50,309 nt of DNA, taken from Egerieenecus sp048201975. GTDB taxonomy: Bacteria > Bacillota > Clostridia > Christensenellales > Aristaeellaceae. Shown one piece after another: positions 32,652 to 40,408 of this stretch. Every line of letters begins with the position of its first letter. The stretch's first letter is position 1. Location of the stretch: NCBI GenBank assembly GCA_048201975.1, contig DBFBGQ010000094.1, positions 1 through 50,309 on the forward strand, written 5' to 3'. Made by a program: the position numbers and the translations under genes. A model generated the notes under the pieces. The model was not told where the DNA came from. It worked only from the letters and a program-made list of their open reading frames with translations, and searched no databases.

Positions 32652-34008
32652 GGTTCCAATCTCCTTTCACGCCAGCTTCCTTCAGAATATTGACAATTTT
32701 GTTGGCAAAGTAAGCGGCATCGTGCTCCGCGGAGGTGGCGAACTCCTGCACCTGCGTCTGCAGGCTGGTGGACGCGCTCCAGGGCAGCGCCGTGCCATGG
32801 GTGAAGCTGGGGTACACCTTGGTGTCTTCCGCCACCAGCTCGTTCTTGAACTTAAGGGTCAGCTCGCTGTAGGTCTCGTCGGGGGTGTCGTTATAGGGCG
32901 AGATGGACTCCTTCAGGGTGGAGAAGGCCACCTGCACGCTGGGGGTGGATACGTTATAGGCCCAGCGCAGGCCGCTTTCCACGTCGGCGGAGTCGTTGCT
33001 GACCACGAAGCCGTCCACGTTCATGCCGAACCAGCCGTCGGTGCCGGGGAAGGTGAACACGCCGTAATCCACGCCGTAGACCTGATCCATGCTGGTCATC
33101 AGCGGCTGCATCCACGCGCCCATGATCTGCATGGCGTAGGTGCCCGCCACCACCTGGCCGGAGGCCTCATACCAGTCGCGGCTGGAATGGTCGGGCGCCA
33201 CGTACTCCAGCAGCCGGGCGTAGGTATCCAGCACCTCGGTGACCTTGTCCACGTCATAGTTGCCGTTGATGAAGTCCTCATACAGCTGCGGGTCGGTGCC
33301 CAGCATGATGTCCTCGAACACCTGGCAGGCCGGCCAGCCCTTGCGGTCGCCCAGGTCGATGGGGTATTCCCCGTCGGGCATGGCCGCGGCCAGCTGATCG
33401 CAGATGGACCAGAACTCATCCCAGGTGATGTTCTCATGGTCCGGAATCTCCACGCCGTATTTCTCAAACACGTGGATGTTGTAGAAGATTACGTTGGTCT
33501 TATGGATGCCGATGGGCACGATGTACTTGTTGCCGTCGGAGGCGGTGCACAGCTCCTCCAGGCCGGGCAGAGCACGGGCGGACAGGTCCGCGTATTCCCA
33601 CACCTGGTTCAGGTTCAGCAGCAGGTCCGAGGACAGATAGGGCTCAATCTCCTGACCGGGATGCGCCTGGAAGGTTTCCGGGCTCTTGCCGGCCTGCTGC
33701 AGCACCTTGACCTTCATGACCATGGCGCCACCCGCGCCGCCGGGGATGGCGTTGGACTTGGCCTTAACGTTGGGATAGCTCTGGGCGAAATCGTCCACCA
33801 CGCTCTCGATGGCGTCCTTCTCGCCGCCGGCGGTCCACCAGTGATATACATTGACGGTGCCGTCGCCTTCCACGTCCTCCAGGATGGCGGGGATGTCCAT
33901 ATCCTCCGCATACTTCTTCTCATTCTTGGCGGCCAGGGCGCCCGTGGGCAGCGCCCCCAGGGCCAGGATGCCCGCCAGGGCCAGGGCGCCGAATTTTCTC
34001 AGTTTCAT
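32641..34008 (-). CDS. Extracellular sugar-binding protein of the ABC transporter
   Basis: A 455-residue family 1 solute-binding protein that captures a sugar outside the membrane and delivers it to the MalF/MalG-type permeases. It has a signal peptide (GILALGALPTGALAAKN). There is no clear lipobox cysteine, which is unusual for a Gram-positive binding protein, so how it stays at the cell is unclear. Typical features include VNVYHWWTAGGEKDAIESVV and IPIGIHKTNVIFYNIHVFEK-like ligand-domain patterns. The ATG at 34008 has GGAGGAG 7 nt upstream. It follows the CBM9-like gene by 34 bp. Confidence 0.92.
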   Translation of the reverse strand: MKLRKFGALALAGILALGALPTGALAAKNEKKYAEDMDIPAILEDVEGDGTVNVYHWWTAGGEKDAIESVVDDFAQSYPNVKAKSNAIPGGAGGAMVMKVKVLQQAGKSPETFQAHPGQEIEPYLSSDLLLNLNQVWEYADLSARALPGLEELCTASDGNKYIVPIGIHKTNVIFYNIHVFEKYGVEIPDHENITWDEFWSICDQLAAAMPDGEYPIDLGDRKGWPACQVFEDIMLGTDPQLYEDFINGNYDVDKVTEVLDTYARLLEYVAPDHSSRDWYEASGQVVAGTYAMQIMGAWMQPLMTSMDQVYGVDYGVFTFPGTDGWFGMNVDGFVVSNDSADVESGLRWAYNVSTPSVQVAFSTLKESISPYNDTPDETYSELTLKFKNELVAEDTKVYPSFTHGTALPWSASTSLQTQVQEFATSAEHDAAYFANKIVNILKEAGVKGDWNLVD

Positions 34009-34042
34009 GTTTGTTCTCCTCCGTTCAAGCCTGGAGCGGTTC

Positions 34043-34861
34043 TTACTCCTCCACAAACGTCAGCGTGCCCCACAGGCTGGGGTTGGCGTCCACGTTGTGC
34101 ATGTCGGGGGTACGGTCCTTGCCGGTCAGGTCGGCGGAGGACTGCATCCGCAGGCTGTGAATGCCGGGGCAGGGCAGGTCCACGTCCAGCACGGAGAAGT
34201 CGAAGCCGATGGTCATGCCCGCTTCGGGAACCAGCTGGGCGATGTCGTCGTTGGCCAGGTTGTGCAGGGGGATCTTGCTCTCCCACACGATGCCGCCGTC
34301 CACCTCCGCGATGGCCGCCTCATAATCGTCAAACACCAGTTCGTCGCCATACTCGCCCTGGGTTTCCCAGCCCTTGTTGTCGGCGATCATGTCGCGGTCC
34401 ACATAGTTGAAGTAATCATAATTGCCGTTGTACTGGTCGGCGGACTGCACGATGCGCCAGTCGGTGGCCTCGTACGCCGTGCGGTCGGGGTCCGCGTCCG
34501 GGTTGGTGCTCAGGAAGAGGATGATGGCGTCCAGCTCGTCCAGGGGGAAGCCTTCGCGGTACACCAGGGGGGTGTCGTCCAGGATCTTCATGGCCACATA
34601 GAGGTTTTCCTCATCCCACATGGCGTAGATTTCCATGGAGCAGTCCTCCGCGCCGTCCCAGTGCTCGATCTGGTCGATAATCTGGTTCTCGCTGTCAATT
34701 TTGAGGCAGCGGGTGGTATCCCAGTCGCTGAGATCGCCGTCGATAACCACGTCCTTGGCCTTGGGGGCTTCGAGATTCTTTCCGTCCGTATACGCCAGGG
34801 CGGAGGTGGCCAGGCCCAGCATCATCGTCAGGGTCAGGAACAAAGCAACCAACTTTTTCAT
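34043..34861 (-). CDS. Secreted CBM9-like carbohydrate-binding protein
   Basis: A 272-residue protein with a signal peptide (cleavage near SALA, about residue 23) and a single domain that starts VVIDGDLSDWD and continues YAMWDEENLYVAMKILDD. These are hallmark patterns of the CBM9-like fold, which binds reducing ends of sugars or serves as a sugar-sensing module. No catalytic domain is attached. It is the first gene of the transport operon, ahead of the binding protein, so it may help present oligosaccharides to the transporter. The ATG has GGAGG about 10 nt upstream. The ligand is unknown. Confidence 0.8.
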   Translation of the reverse strand: MKKLVALFLTLTMMLGLATSALAYTDGKNLEAPKAKDVVIDGDLSDWDTTRCLKIDSENQIIDQIEHWDGAEDCSMEIYAMWDEENLYVAMKILDDTPLVYREGFPLDELDAIILFLSTNPDADPDRTAYEATDWRIVQSADQYNGNYDYFNYVDRDMIADNKGWETQGEYGDELVFDDYEAAIAEVDGGIVWESKIPLHNLANDDIAQLVPEAGMTIGFDFSVLDVDLPCPGIHSLRMQSSADLTGKDRTPDMHNVDANPSLWGTLTFVEE

Positions 34862-34920
34862 TTTCGTGTTTCCTCCTCTGCTTTCGGGGAGGAGCTCTCC
34901 CTCCCTTCTTATTCGCCTTT

Positions 34921-34926
34921 ATTGTA
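34921..34926 (-). promoter_or_regulatory. Possible -10 of the sugar operon
   Basis: The minus strand reads TACAAT 60 bp upstream of the CBM9-like start. The -35 region is poor. The half-site AAGATACCGCAC at 34953-34964 lies about 40-50 bp upstream of the expected transcript start, the usual place for an activator. Confidence 0.4.
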
Positions 34927-34952
34927 GCGGACGCGGCGGCCTAGAAAGCGCA

Positions 34953-35037
34953 AAGATACCGCACGGTGCATGGCAAAAAAAGTGCAGCACATGCGCAAGC
35001 CGTAATATCCAGCACAATGGCTTGCAATATTCGGCAC
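34953..35037. promoter_or_regulatory. GCAC half-site cluster between the sugar operon and the kinase
   Basis: AATATCCAGCAC (35004-35015) and AATATTCGGCAC (35026-35037) match at 9 of 12 positions and are 22 bp apart. AAGATACCGCAC (34953-34964) is a third related copy, and AAAAGTGCAGCAC ends at 34990. The same type of direct repeat lies near the response regulator gene. This is the best candidate for the operator of the kinase-regulator pair. Confidence 0.5.
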
Positions 35038-35072
35038 TCTTTCAGCGCCTCCTTTCCAGATGGCGCCATTTG

Positions 35073-35081
35073 TGCTATCAT
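35073..35081 (+). promoter_or_regulatory. Extended -10 promoter of the YesM-type kinase
   Basis: TGCTATCAT is an extended -10, 26 bp before the ATG at 35107. The surrounding TTTGTGCTAT also occurs before the gene at 43347. Confidence 0.5.
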
Positions 35082-35106
35082 TTTTCTATTCCTGGCGGGA
35101 GATGTG

Positions 35107-35133
35107 ATGCAAATGAAACTAAGTGTAAAATGA
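35107..35133 (+). other. Eight-codon frame overlapping the kinase start (possible frameshift)
   Basis: GGGAG lies 7 nt before an ATG at 35107. From there eight codons read MQMKLSVK, a typical basic sensor-kinase N-terminus, but the frame ends in TGA (35131-35133), which overlaps the in-frame kinase ATG at 35130. The kinase ATG has no ribosome binding site of its own at normal distance. One extra A in the AAAA run (35127-35130) would join the two frames into a natural membrane-protein start. Confidence 0.5.
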
Positions 35134-36926
35134 CGGTGCTTTTTTCGGTGATGATGCTTGCGGCGCTGGCGGTGCTCAGTTCCTTCGCCCTGAAAACCTC
35201 CATTGCAGGCGCCACATCCTTTACCGAATCCCGCTTCAATAACATGGCCTTTGCCATCCGTCGGGATTTGGAGCAGGACATATCCCTGATGGAGCTGACC
35301 ATGAACTCCCTGATTGAAAACCTTTCCTTCCTGGCCGCGCTGAATCAGATGATCCGCGACGATACCGCCGACCACAAGGTTGGCCAGGCGGCAACCCAGC
35401 TGGCGCTTCAGCAGCTGTACCAGTCGCCCATGGTGGATAATTATTACCGCGTATCCTTCTATACCCGGGATGGACTCTTCATTTCCAGCCTGGCGGACAA
35501 GGACAGTACGCTGGTGAGCGGCGCGGAGGAAACCCAGGCGGTCATCAGCGCGCTGCCCTGGCTGGATCAGGCGGATAAGACCTTGGACTACTTAATTCTT
35601 TCCCCGCACGTGGATGTATTCTCCGCCCGGAACAACATTCAGATATATGGCATTGTGCAACGGGTACTGTACCATGGCAATACCATCGGATATCTGGAAA
35701 TCAGCAAGGAATACAAGGACCTGGAGCGCATCATGGGCTTTGTGGACAACTCCGCCGTGATCGTTCAGGCCATCTTTGACGATGGACGGCTGCTTTTCTC
35801 CAGCATTCCGCAGGTATTGAACTGGCCCCCGGACCTAACCGTAGATGCCTACACCACCACGCCCGCGGGTCTCCAGGGTGAAGACTATAACGTACTTTAC
35901 GAAAAATTGGATAAACTGCATCTTCATCTGTACATTGCCCAGAACGCCACGGTAGACAAAGCCAACAATTCCGGTCTGCGGTTCAACATGTTCCGCACAA
36001 TGCTTTACATCATAATACCCACGGTGCTGTTGATCGGGCTGATCTCCCTGGGCCTGACATCCTCCACCCGGAGGCTCACCAAAAAGGTGCGGCTCTTGCC
36101 CACCGACAGCGTTCTTAGCGACGATCCGGCCCTGGCACATGACCTTAGCTGTACCGTTTCCTCTCCCAGGGACAAAGAAATCTACGAGTTGGAAAAGGTA
36201 TTCAATGCCATGATGATTCGGCTGCGTAAAAGCGCCTCCACAGAGCTGACCCTGCGGGAGGGCGCTTTGCAGGCGCAGCTCAGCGCTCTGCAGGCACAGA
36301 TCAATCCGCACTTCATTCACAACACCTTAAACATCATCAGCGCCCGCGCCATGGAAAGCGGCTCCTATGAAATCATTGAGATCTGCGACCAGTTTGCCCA
36401 GATGCTCCGCTACTCCACCGATACCCTCAGCCGCTCTGCCACGCTCTCGGAGGAAATCGAAAACGTACGCAATTACCTGCAGCTGGCCAAGGCCCGGTAC
36501 GAGGAGTACCTGGAGTTCATCATCGACGTGCCCCAGGACCTGGACGCGCTGGTGCTGCCCAAGCTGACCCTCCAGCCCTTGGTGGAAAACGCCCTGACCC
36601 ACGGCTTCAACGGGAAAAACGTCGTGCGCAAGCTATCCGTTACCGGGCGTTTGGAAGACCAGCAGCTCAAGCTGGAGATTCGTGACAACGGCACGGGCTT
36701 TTCCGATGAAATGCTGCAAAGCCTGCAGCGCCGCATCGCGGAGATCGACGCGGGAAAGGTGGCCATCCAGTCCACGGGCGGGCACATCGGCCTATTGAAC
36801 ACCTGTCTGCGCCTGCACTATTACAGCAAGGGGCAGATGCACATCTCCATCCACAACGACGGCGGCGCGGTGGTCACGCTGACCATGCCCTGCAGCGCGC
36901 TGCCGCAGGTAAAGGAGGAAGCATGA
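35130..36926 (+). CDS. YesM-type sensor histidine kinase
   Basis: A 598-residue membrane kinase from ATG 35130. It has a first helix (about 2-22), a large extracytoplasmic sensor (about 25-285, PDC-like in pattern), a second helix (289-309) and a HAMP-like linker. The His_kinase domain has the phospho-acceptor His394 in QAQINPHFIHNTLN, followed by an HATPase domain with QPLVENALTHG and IRDNGTGFS. YesM kinases sense extracellular sugars and phosphorylate YesN-type regulators; the likely partner is the orphan regulator at 17986-19461. Its start overlaps a short well-translated frame, so the true N-terminus may be 8 residues longer through a frameshift. It overlaps the esterase gene by 4 bp. Confidence 0.93.
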   Translation: MTVLFSVMMLAALAVLSSFALKTSIAGATSFTESRFNNMAFAIRRDLEQDISLMELTMNSLIENLSFLAALNQMIRDDTADHKVGQAATQLALQQLYQSPMVDNYYRVSFYTRDGLFISSLADKDSTLVSGAEETQAVISALPWLDQADKTLDYLILSPHVDVFSARNNIQIYGIVQRVLYHGNTIGYLEISKEYKDLERIMGFVDNSAVIVQAIFDDGRLLFSSIPQVLNWPPDLTVDAYTTTPAGLQGEDYNVLYEKLDKLHLHLYIAQNATVDKANNSGLRFNMFRTMLYIIIPTVLLIGLISLGLTSSTRRLTKKVRLLPTDSVLSDDPALAHDLSCTVSSPRDKEIYELEKVFNAMMIRLRKSASTELTLREGALQAQLSALQAQINPHFIHNTLNIISARAMESGSYEIIEICDQFAQMLRYSTDTLSRSATLSEEIENVRNYLQLAKARYEEYLEFIIDVPQDLDALVLPKLTLQPLVENALTHGFNGKNVVRKLSVTGRLEDQQLKLEIRDNGTGFSDEMLQSLQRRIAEIDAGKVAIQSTGGHIGLLNTCLRLHYYSKGQMHISIHNDGGAVVTLTMPCSALPQVKEEA

Positions 36927-37903
36927 AACGCGCACTGCTCAGCGTATGCCTGTGCCTGCTCCTTGCGGCGCTACCCGTTTGCGCCGCCCTCGGGGAGGAG
37001 CCTGTATTCCTGACAGAGGATACCTTCTCCGTCAACGACCTGCCCGAGGACATCCTGTCTCCCGGCAGCCAGCCGGGCCGGGTGGAGCGCGTCCGCTACA
37101 CCACCTCGGAGGATGAGCCGCAGGTCAAATCCGCCATGGTTTATCTGCCCCACGGCTATGACGATACGTCCCTGGCCTACGACGTGCTTTACCTGATGCA
37201 CGCCGCCAGCGGCTCCCCCAGGACATATCTGGACCCGGACGAGCCCACCGCCTTCCAGAACCTGCTGGACAACATGATCGCCTCCGGCGAGCTTTCGCCA
37301 CTGATCGTCGTGGCGGTCACGTACTATCCTTCCGCGGGCTACACGCAGTACCTTCCCCTGGCCGAGCAGGTGAAGGTGGCCGCCCAGTTTCCTCAAGAGC
37401 TGGTCGCCGATATTCTCCCCGCCGTGGAGAGCGTCTACCGCACCCACGCCGCATCTGCAGACGCGGCAAGCCTGCAAGCCGCCCGGGATCACCGCGCCGT
37501 GGCCGGCTTTTCCCTGGGCGGAACCGCCGCATGGTATGTGTTTTTGCAGCAGATGTCCTATTTCCGCTGGTTCCTGCCCATCAGCGAAGCCTCCTGGGAC
37601 GACGGGGAAGGCGGCATCAGCGGCATTTGGGATAGCGACCTGTCCGCGCAGGTGCTCTATGACGCCGTGCATGACCAGGGCTTTTCCAAGGAGGATTTCC
37701 GGCTATACGTGGCCACGGGCACCGAGGACGAAGCCTTTGACATTGCCACCAAACAGATGATATCGCTGCTGGATTTCAGCGACCTGTTCATTCCCGGCGA
37801 AAATACCAGCTGCTCCATGATGATCGACGGCACCCACACCCTTTCGGCGGTGTACACATATATGTACCACATCCTGCCCGCGCTCTTCCTCCCCAGCGAA
37901 TGA
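36923..37903 (+). CDS. Secreted alpha/beta-hydrolase esterase (feruloyl/acetyl xylan esterase type)
   Basis: A 326-residue protein with a signal peptide (cleavage near VCAALG, about 20-24). It resembles the esterase family (IroE/Fes type) often found with xylanases. The nucleophile is Ser197 in AGFSLGG, with Asp269 in TGTEDEAFD and His305 in DGTHTLSAVYTYMY as the likely triad. These enzymes remove ferulate or acetyl groups from hemicellulose, which suits the GH3-rich surroundings. The ATG overlaps the kinase stop (ATGA), so sensor and enzyme are made from one transcript. The substrate is not proven. Confidence 0.85.
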   Translation: MKRALLSVCLCLLLAALPVCAALGEEPVFLTEDTFSVNDLPEDILSPGSQPGRVERVRYTTSEDEPQVKSAMVYLPHGYDDTSLAYDVLYLMHAASGSPRTYLDPDEPTAFQNLLDNMIASGELSPLIVVAVTYYPSAGYTQYLPLAEQVKVAAQFPQELVADILPAVESVYRTHAASADAASLQAARDHRAVAGFSLGGTAAWYVFLQQMSYFRWFLPISEASWDDGEGGISGIWDSDLSAQVLYDAVHDQGFSKEDFRLYVATGTEDEAFDIATKQMISLLDFSDLFIPGENTSCSMMIDGTHTLSAVYTYMYHILPALFLPSE

Positions 37904-37935
37904 GCGCTGACCACGGTGCAGCCCCGTGCCCGATG

Positions 37936-37967
37936 CCGCCCCGAGACAAAAAAATGTCCCGGGGCGG
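37936..37967. terminator. Hairpin after the kinase-esterase operon
   Basis: CCGCCCCG-A-GACA (37936-37948) pairs with TGTC-C-CGGGGCGG (37955-37967), with one mismatch and a loop of six A. It lies 33 bp after the esterase stop, between converging genes. There is no T tract on the plus strand. Confidence 0.5.
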
Positions 37968-38012
37968 TATGCCGTTTGGGGCATCCCGCTTCAGGACGAA
38001 GCGCCAGCCTGC

Positions 38013-38033
38013 TGAAAAAGGCATGCTTTTTCA
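38013..38033. terminator. Second hairpin between converging genes
   Basis: TGAAAAAG (38013-38020) and CTTTTTCA (38026-38033) form an 8-bp perfect stem with a 5-nt loop. It lies 49 bp after the stop of the minus-strand gene at 38082 and may terminate either side. Confidence 0.4.
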
Positions 38034-38081
38034 CACCAGCATGAAAAAATGAAAATTACGACTCCATAACTTGCAAAAGTT

Positions 38082-40211
38082 TCACCACGTATGGGGCCCG
38101 AAGGGATCCAGGGGACGACCGGAAAGTCCCCTGGTCGCGCCGATGACCAGGGGCCGAGCCGGCTTCAAGCTGCCCTGGGACATCATCCACCGCAGCTCCT
38201 GATACTTTTGCAGGAAGGTGCTGGCGTCGATTTGATGGTCGCGCAGCCTTTCCCGGAGCTGATAAACCTGGAGGTCGTCGGTATCGAAGCGCCACTGCGA
38301 CTGCATGAAGCTCAGGTGCGCGGCTACCTCCCGGTATTCCGCAATGTCCTGGGAGCTGATCTCCCACGGCTGATCCTGCAGGGCTTGCAGCGCCAGAGCC
38401 GTTTCCTCCCGCTGCAGGCGCAGCGCCTCGTTGTCGGGCTGCTCCGCCAGCTGTTCGTCCATCTCCGCCAATTGGCCTTCCAGCGCCGCGGTTTGCTCCT
38501 CCAGCCCGGCCAAGGGAACGGGGTCATTGCATGCGGGCATCAGGGCGATCTGCGTGGCGGCGTCCAGGTTCTGCGCGCAGAAGGCGACAAAGTCCAGGCA
38601 GCGCTCCGCCTGGGACGTGCCGGCATAGATCAGCACGACCTCCATGGAGGCGGGAGCTACCGGCTCCTGCCCATCCGCCGGAGCCAGCAGCAGGGGTTTG
38701 ATCTGCTCCTGCCCCATGGCGTCGATGCCGAGGAACCCGCGGTAAGCGCTGGTGAACAGGGCCCGGCTGCTCTCCGACGGCGGGATGGAGCCGGCGTTTT
38801 CCAGCCTTTCCCATTTCTCCAGCAGGGGCTGGGCCGCTGCCAGAGCCTCCTCCGTGCCCGGGCTCAGGACAAGATCCATGATCTGCTGCAGCAGAACGTC
38901 GCTGAGGCTATGCAGAGAATCCTGCAACAGGGCCGTATCCGGCGGCAGCGCCGCGCCGGCGCACAAGTCCATCAGCTCCTCTACGGTTATTGGCGCCTCC
39001 AGGCCAAGCTCGTCAAGCAGCGCCGCATGATAACCCATGGTTTCCACGGAGAGCGAAAGCGGCAGGGCAAAGCGCTGCCCTTCCCACATCACCTGCTCCG
39101 CAACGGCGGGATACATGCCGTCGATGCATGCCGCAATGTCCGCACTGCTGTCCAGCGCCAGCACGTAGCCCTTTTCCACCAGCGCCCGATACAGCGTCGA
39201 CGAGGTGGAGATCACAATCATGTCCGCCTCCAGGGTGCGGTTCAGCACAGTCTGGGCAAAGGTCGAATGGGCGTAGGGATCATCCTGGGTATAGCGAATC
39301 AGAACGTCAGGATGCGCCGCGGCATACGCCTCCACCAGCGCAGAATCGGGAAAATGTCCCGCAATGCGCAGCACCGCCTGCACCTGCTGCGACAGGGACA
39401 GCGTCTGCAGGGTCCAATCGCTGTACCGCATCCAATACTGCCCGTCCGAGGTCAGCGCGGCGGTTATCAGTTCGGCTTCCTCGTCGTCGGCCATGGAAGC
39501 GATTTCCTGCATGGAGCTTCCGTCAAAGGCCATTACGCCGCCGTCCGCCCACAGATAGACCCGCTGGGCCGCGGGATCGCAGGCCAGCCCGCCTGGCAGA
39601 ATCCCCATGGATCCCGGCGCAGAATGCAGCGCCGCCGCGCCGTCATGAATGCTCCAGGAATACAGCGCGCCTTCTCCGCCAAGGGGGGCGCTGTACACCA
39701 CCAGGCCTCCGTCCCAGCCGCAGCAAAGATCCGCCACGGAGGCAATCGGGCAGGCGACGCGCCGGTTTGCCTGCAGGTCCCAGGCCCATATGCCGCGGAA
39801 GCTGTCGGAGGCATAATCGGAAACAAGCAGATACAGTCCGCCATCCACAACCGCGGCCCGGTACACCATCGTATCGCCGCTGGAGGGAAACTGCGTCAGC
39901 TGCCAGCGGTTGATTTCCCCATAGGGGGCCGCCGTATCCAGCTGCACAAGCAGCTGCTGCGCGGAGGAAAACAGATACAGGCCCTCCGGGCTGTCGGCCA
40001 GCACAAATTCGGAAGAAATGGCGCAGTCCAGGGGTTGGAAGCCGCCCGCTGCCGGATCGTACAGGGCCAACCCGCCGCTTTGCAGGGCATAGACCTCCCC
40101 TGCGGCGGTAGCCAGGCTGGCACAGCTCGCCTCCGCGGCGGCTCCTCCCATCACAGCCAGCAGCAACGCCAGCAGGAAAACCATGGTGAAAACCAACGCG
40201 CCCCTGCGCAT
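38082..40211 (-). CDS. Secreted propeller-plus-solute-binding-like protein (paralogue A)
   Basis: A 709-residue secreted protein with an unusual layout. A signal peptide (1-26) is followed by a repetitive all-beta region (about 27-310; units such as LYLFSSAQQLLVQLD and VYLWADGGVMAFDG), read as a beta-propeller. Next comes a family 1 binding-protein-like part: ALVEAYAAAHPDVLIRYTQ, then RFALPLSLSVETMGYHAALL and LEAPITVEELMDL. A charged coiled coil (about 585-635, rich in Gln, Glu and Ala) and a short C-terminal helical tail finish it. The ATG at 40211 has GGGAGG 7 nt upstream. It has a strong promoter of its own. The product at 43347-45512 aligns along its whole length. I know no name for this architecture; a sensor of extracellular sugar or cell-wall material is a guess. 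Confidence 0.75.
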   Translation of the reverse strand: MRRGALVFTMVFLLALLLAVMGGAAAEASCASLATAAGEVYALQSGGLALYDPAAGGFQPLDCAISSEFVLADSPEGLYLFSSAQQLLVQLDTAAPYGEINRWQLTQFPSSGDTMVYRAAVVDGGLYLLVSDYASDSFRGIWAWDLQANRRVACPIASVADLCCGWDGGLVVYSAPLGGEGALYSWSIHDGAAALHSAPGSMGILPGGLACDPAAQRVYLWADGGVMAFDGSSMQEIASMADDEEAELITAALTSDGQYWMRYSDWTLQTLSLSQQVQAVLRIAGHFPDSALVEAYAAAHPDVLIRYTQDDPYAHSTFAQTVLNRTLEADMIVISTSSTLYRALVEKGYVLALDSSADIAACIDGMYPAVAEQVMWEGQRFALPLSLSVETMGYHAALLDELGLEAPITVEELMDLCAGAALPPDTALLQDSLHSLSDVLLQQIMDLVLSPGTEEALAAAQPLLEKWERLENAGSIPPSESSRALFTSAYRGFLGIDAMGQEQIKPLLLAPADGQEPVAPASMEVVLIYAGTSQAERCLDFVAFCAQNLDAATQIALMPACNDPVPLAGLEEQTAALEGQLAEMDEQLAEQPDNEALRLQREETALALQALQDQPWEISSQDIAEYREVAAHLSFMQSQWRFDTDDLQVYQLRERLRDHQIDASTFLQKYQELRWMMSQGSLKPARPLVIGATRGLSGRPLDPFGPHTW

Positions 40212-40274
40212 ACAAGCGCCTCCCTTCGAATCCCCGCCTTCTATGATGAACGTACACGATGCATGATTGAGCTC

Positions 40275-40303
40275 AGTATAGCACCGTCCAGCGGTCCGGT
40301 CAA
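40275..40303 (-). promoter_or_regulatory. Sigma-A-type promoter of paralogue A
   Basis: On the minus strand TTGACC (40303-40298) and TATACT (40280-40275) are separated by exactly 17 bp, and TGC before the -10 gives an extension. It is the best housekeeping promoter in the window and lies 64 bp before the ATG. Confidence 0.75.
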
Positions 40304-40309
40304 GCATGA

Positions 40310-40337
40310 CCCGGCTTGGCGCAAGCCCCAAGCCGGG
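40310..40337 (-). terminator. Hairpin after the sigma-factor operon
   Basis: CCCGGCTTGG (40310-40319) and CCAAGCCGGG (40328-40337) form a 10-bp perfect stem with an 8-nt loop. It lies 71 bp after the stop of the 402-residue protein and 6 bp upstream of the next -35. No T tract follows. Confidence 0.5.
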
Positions 40338-40408
40338 CGCCCTTATGCGAGGCTTTTCAAGCGCTTCCTTCTTCCAGCGCACGGCAGACGTTCTAGCCTC
40401 CCCATGAC

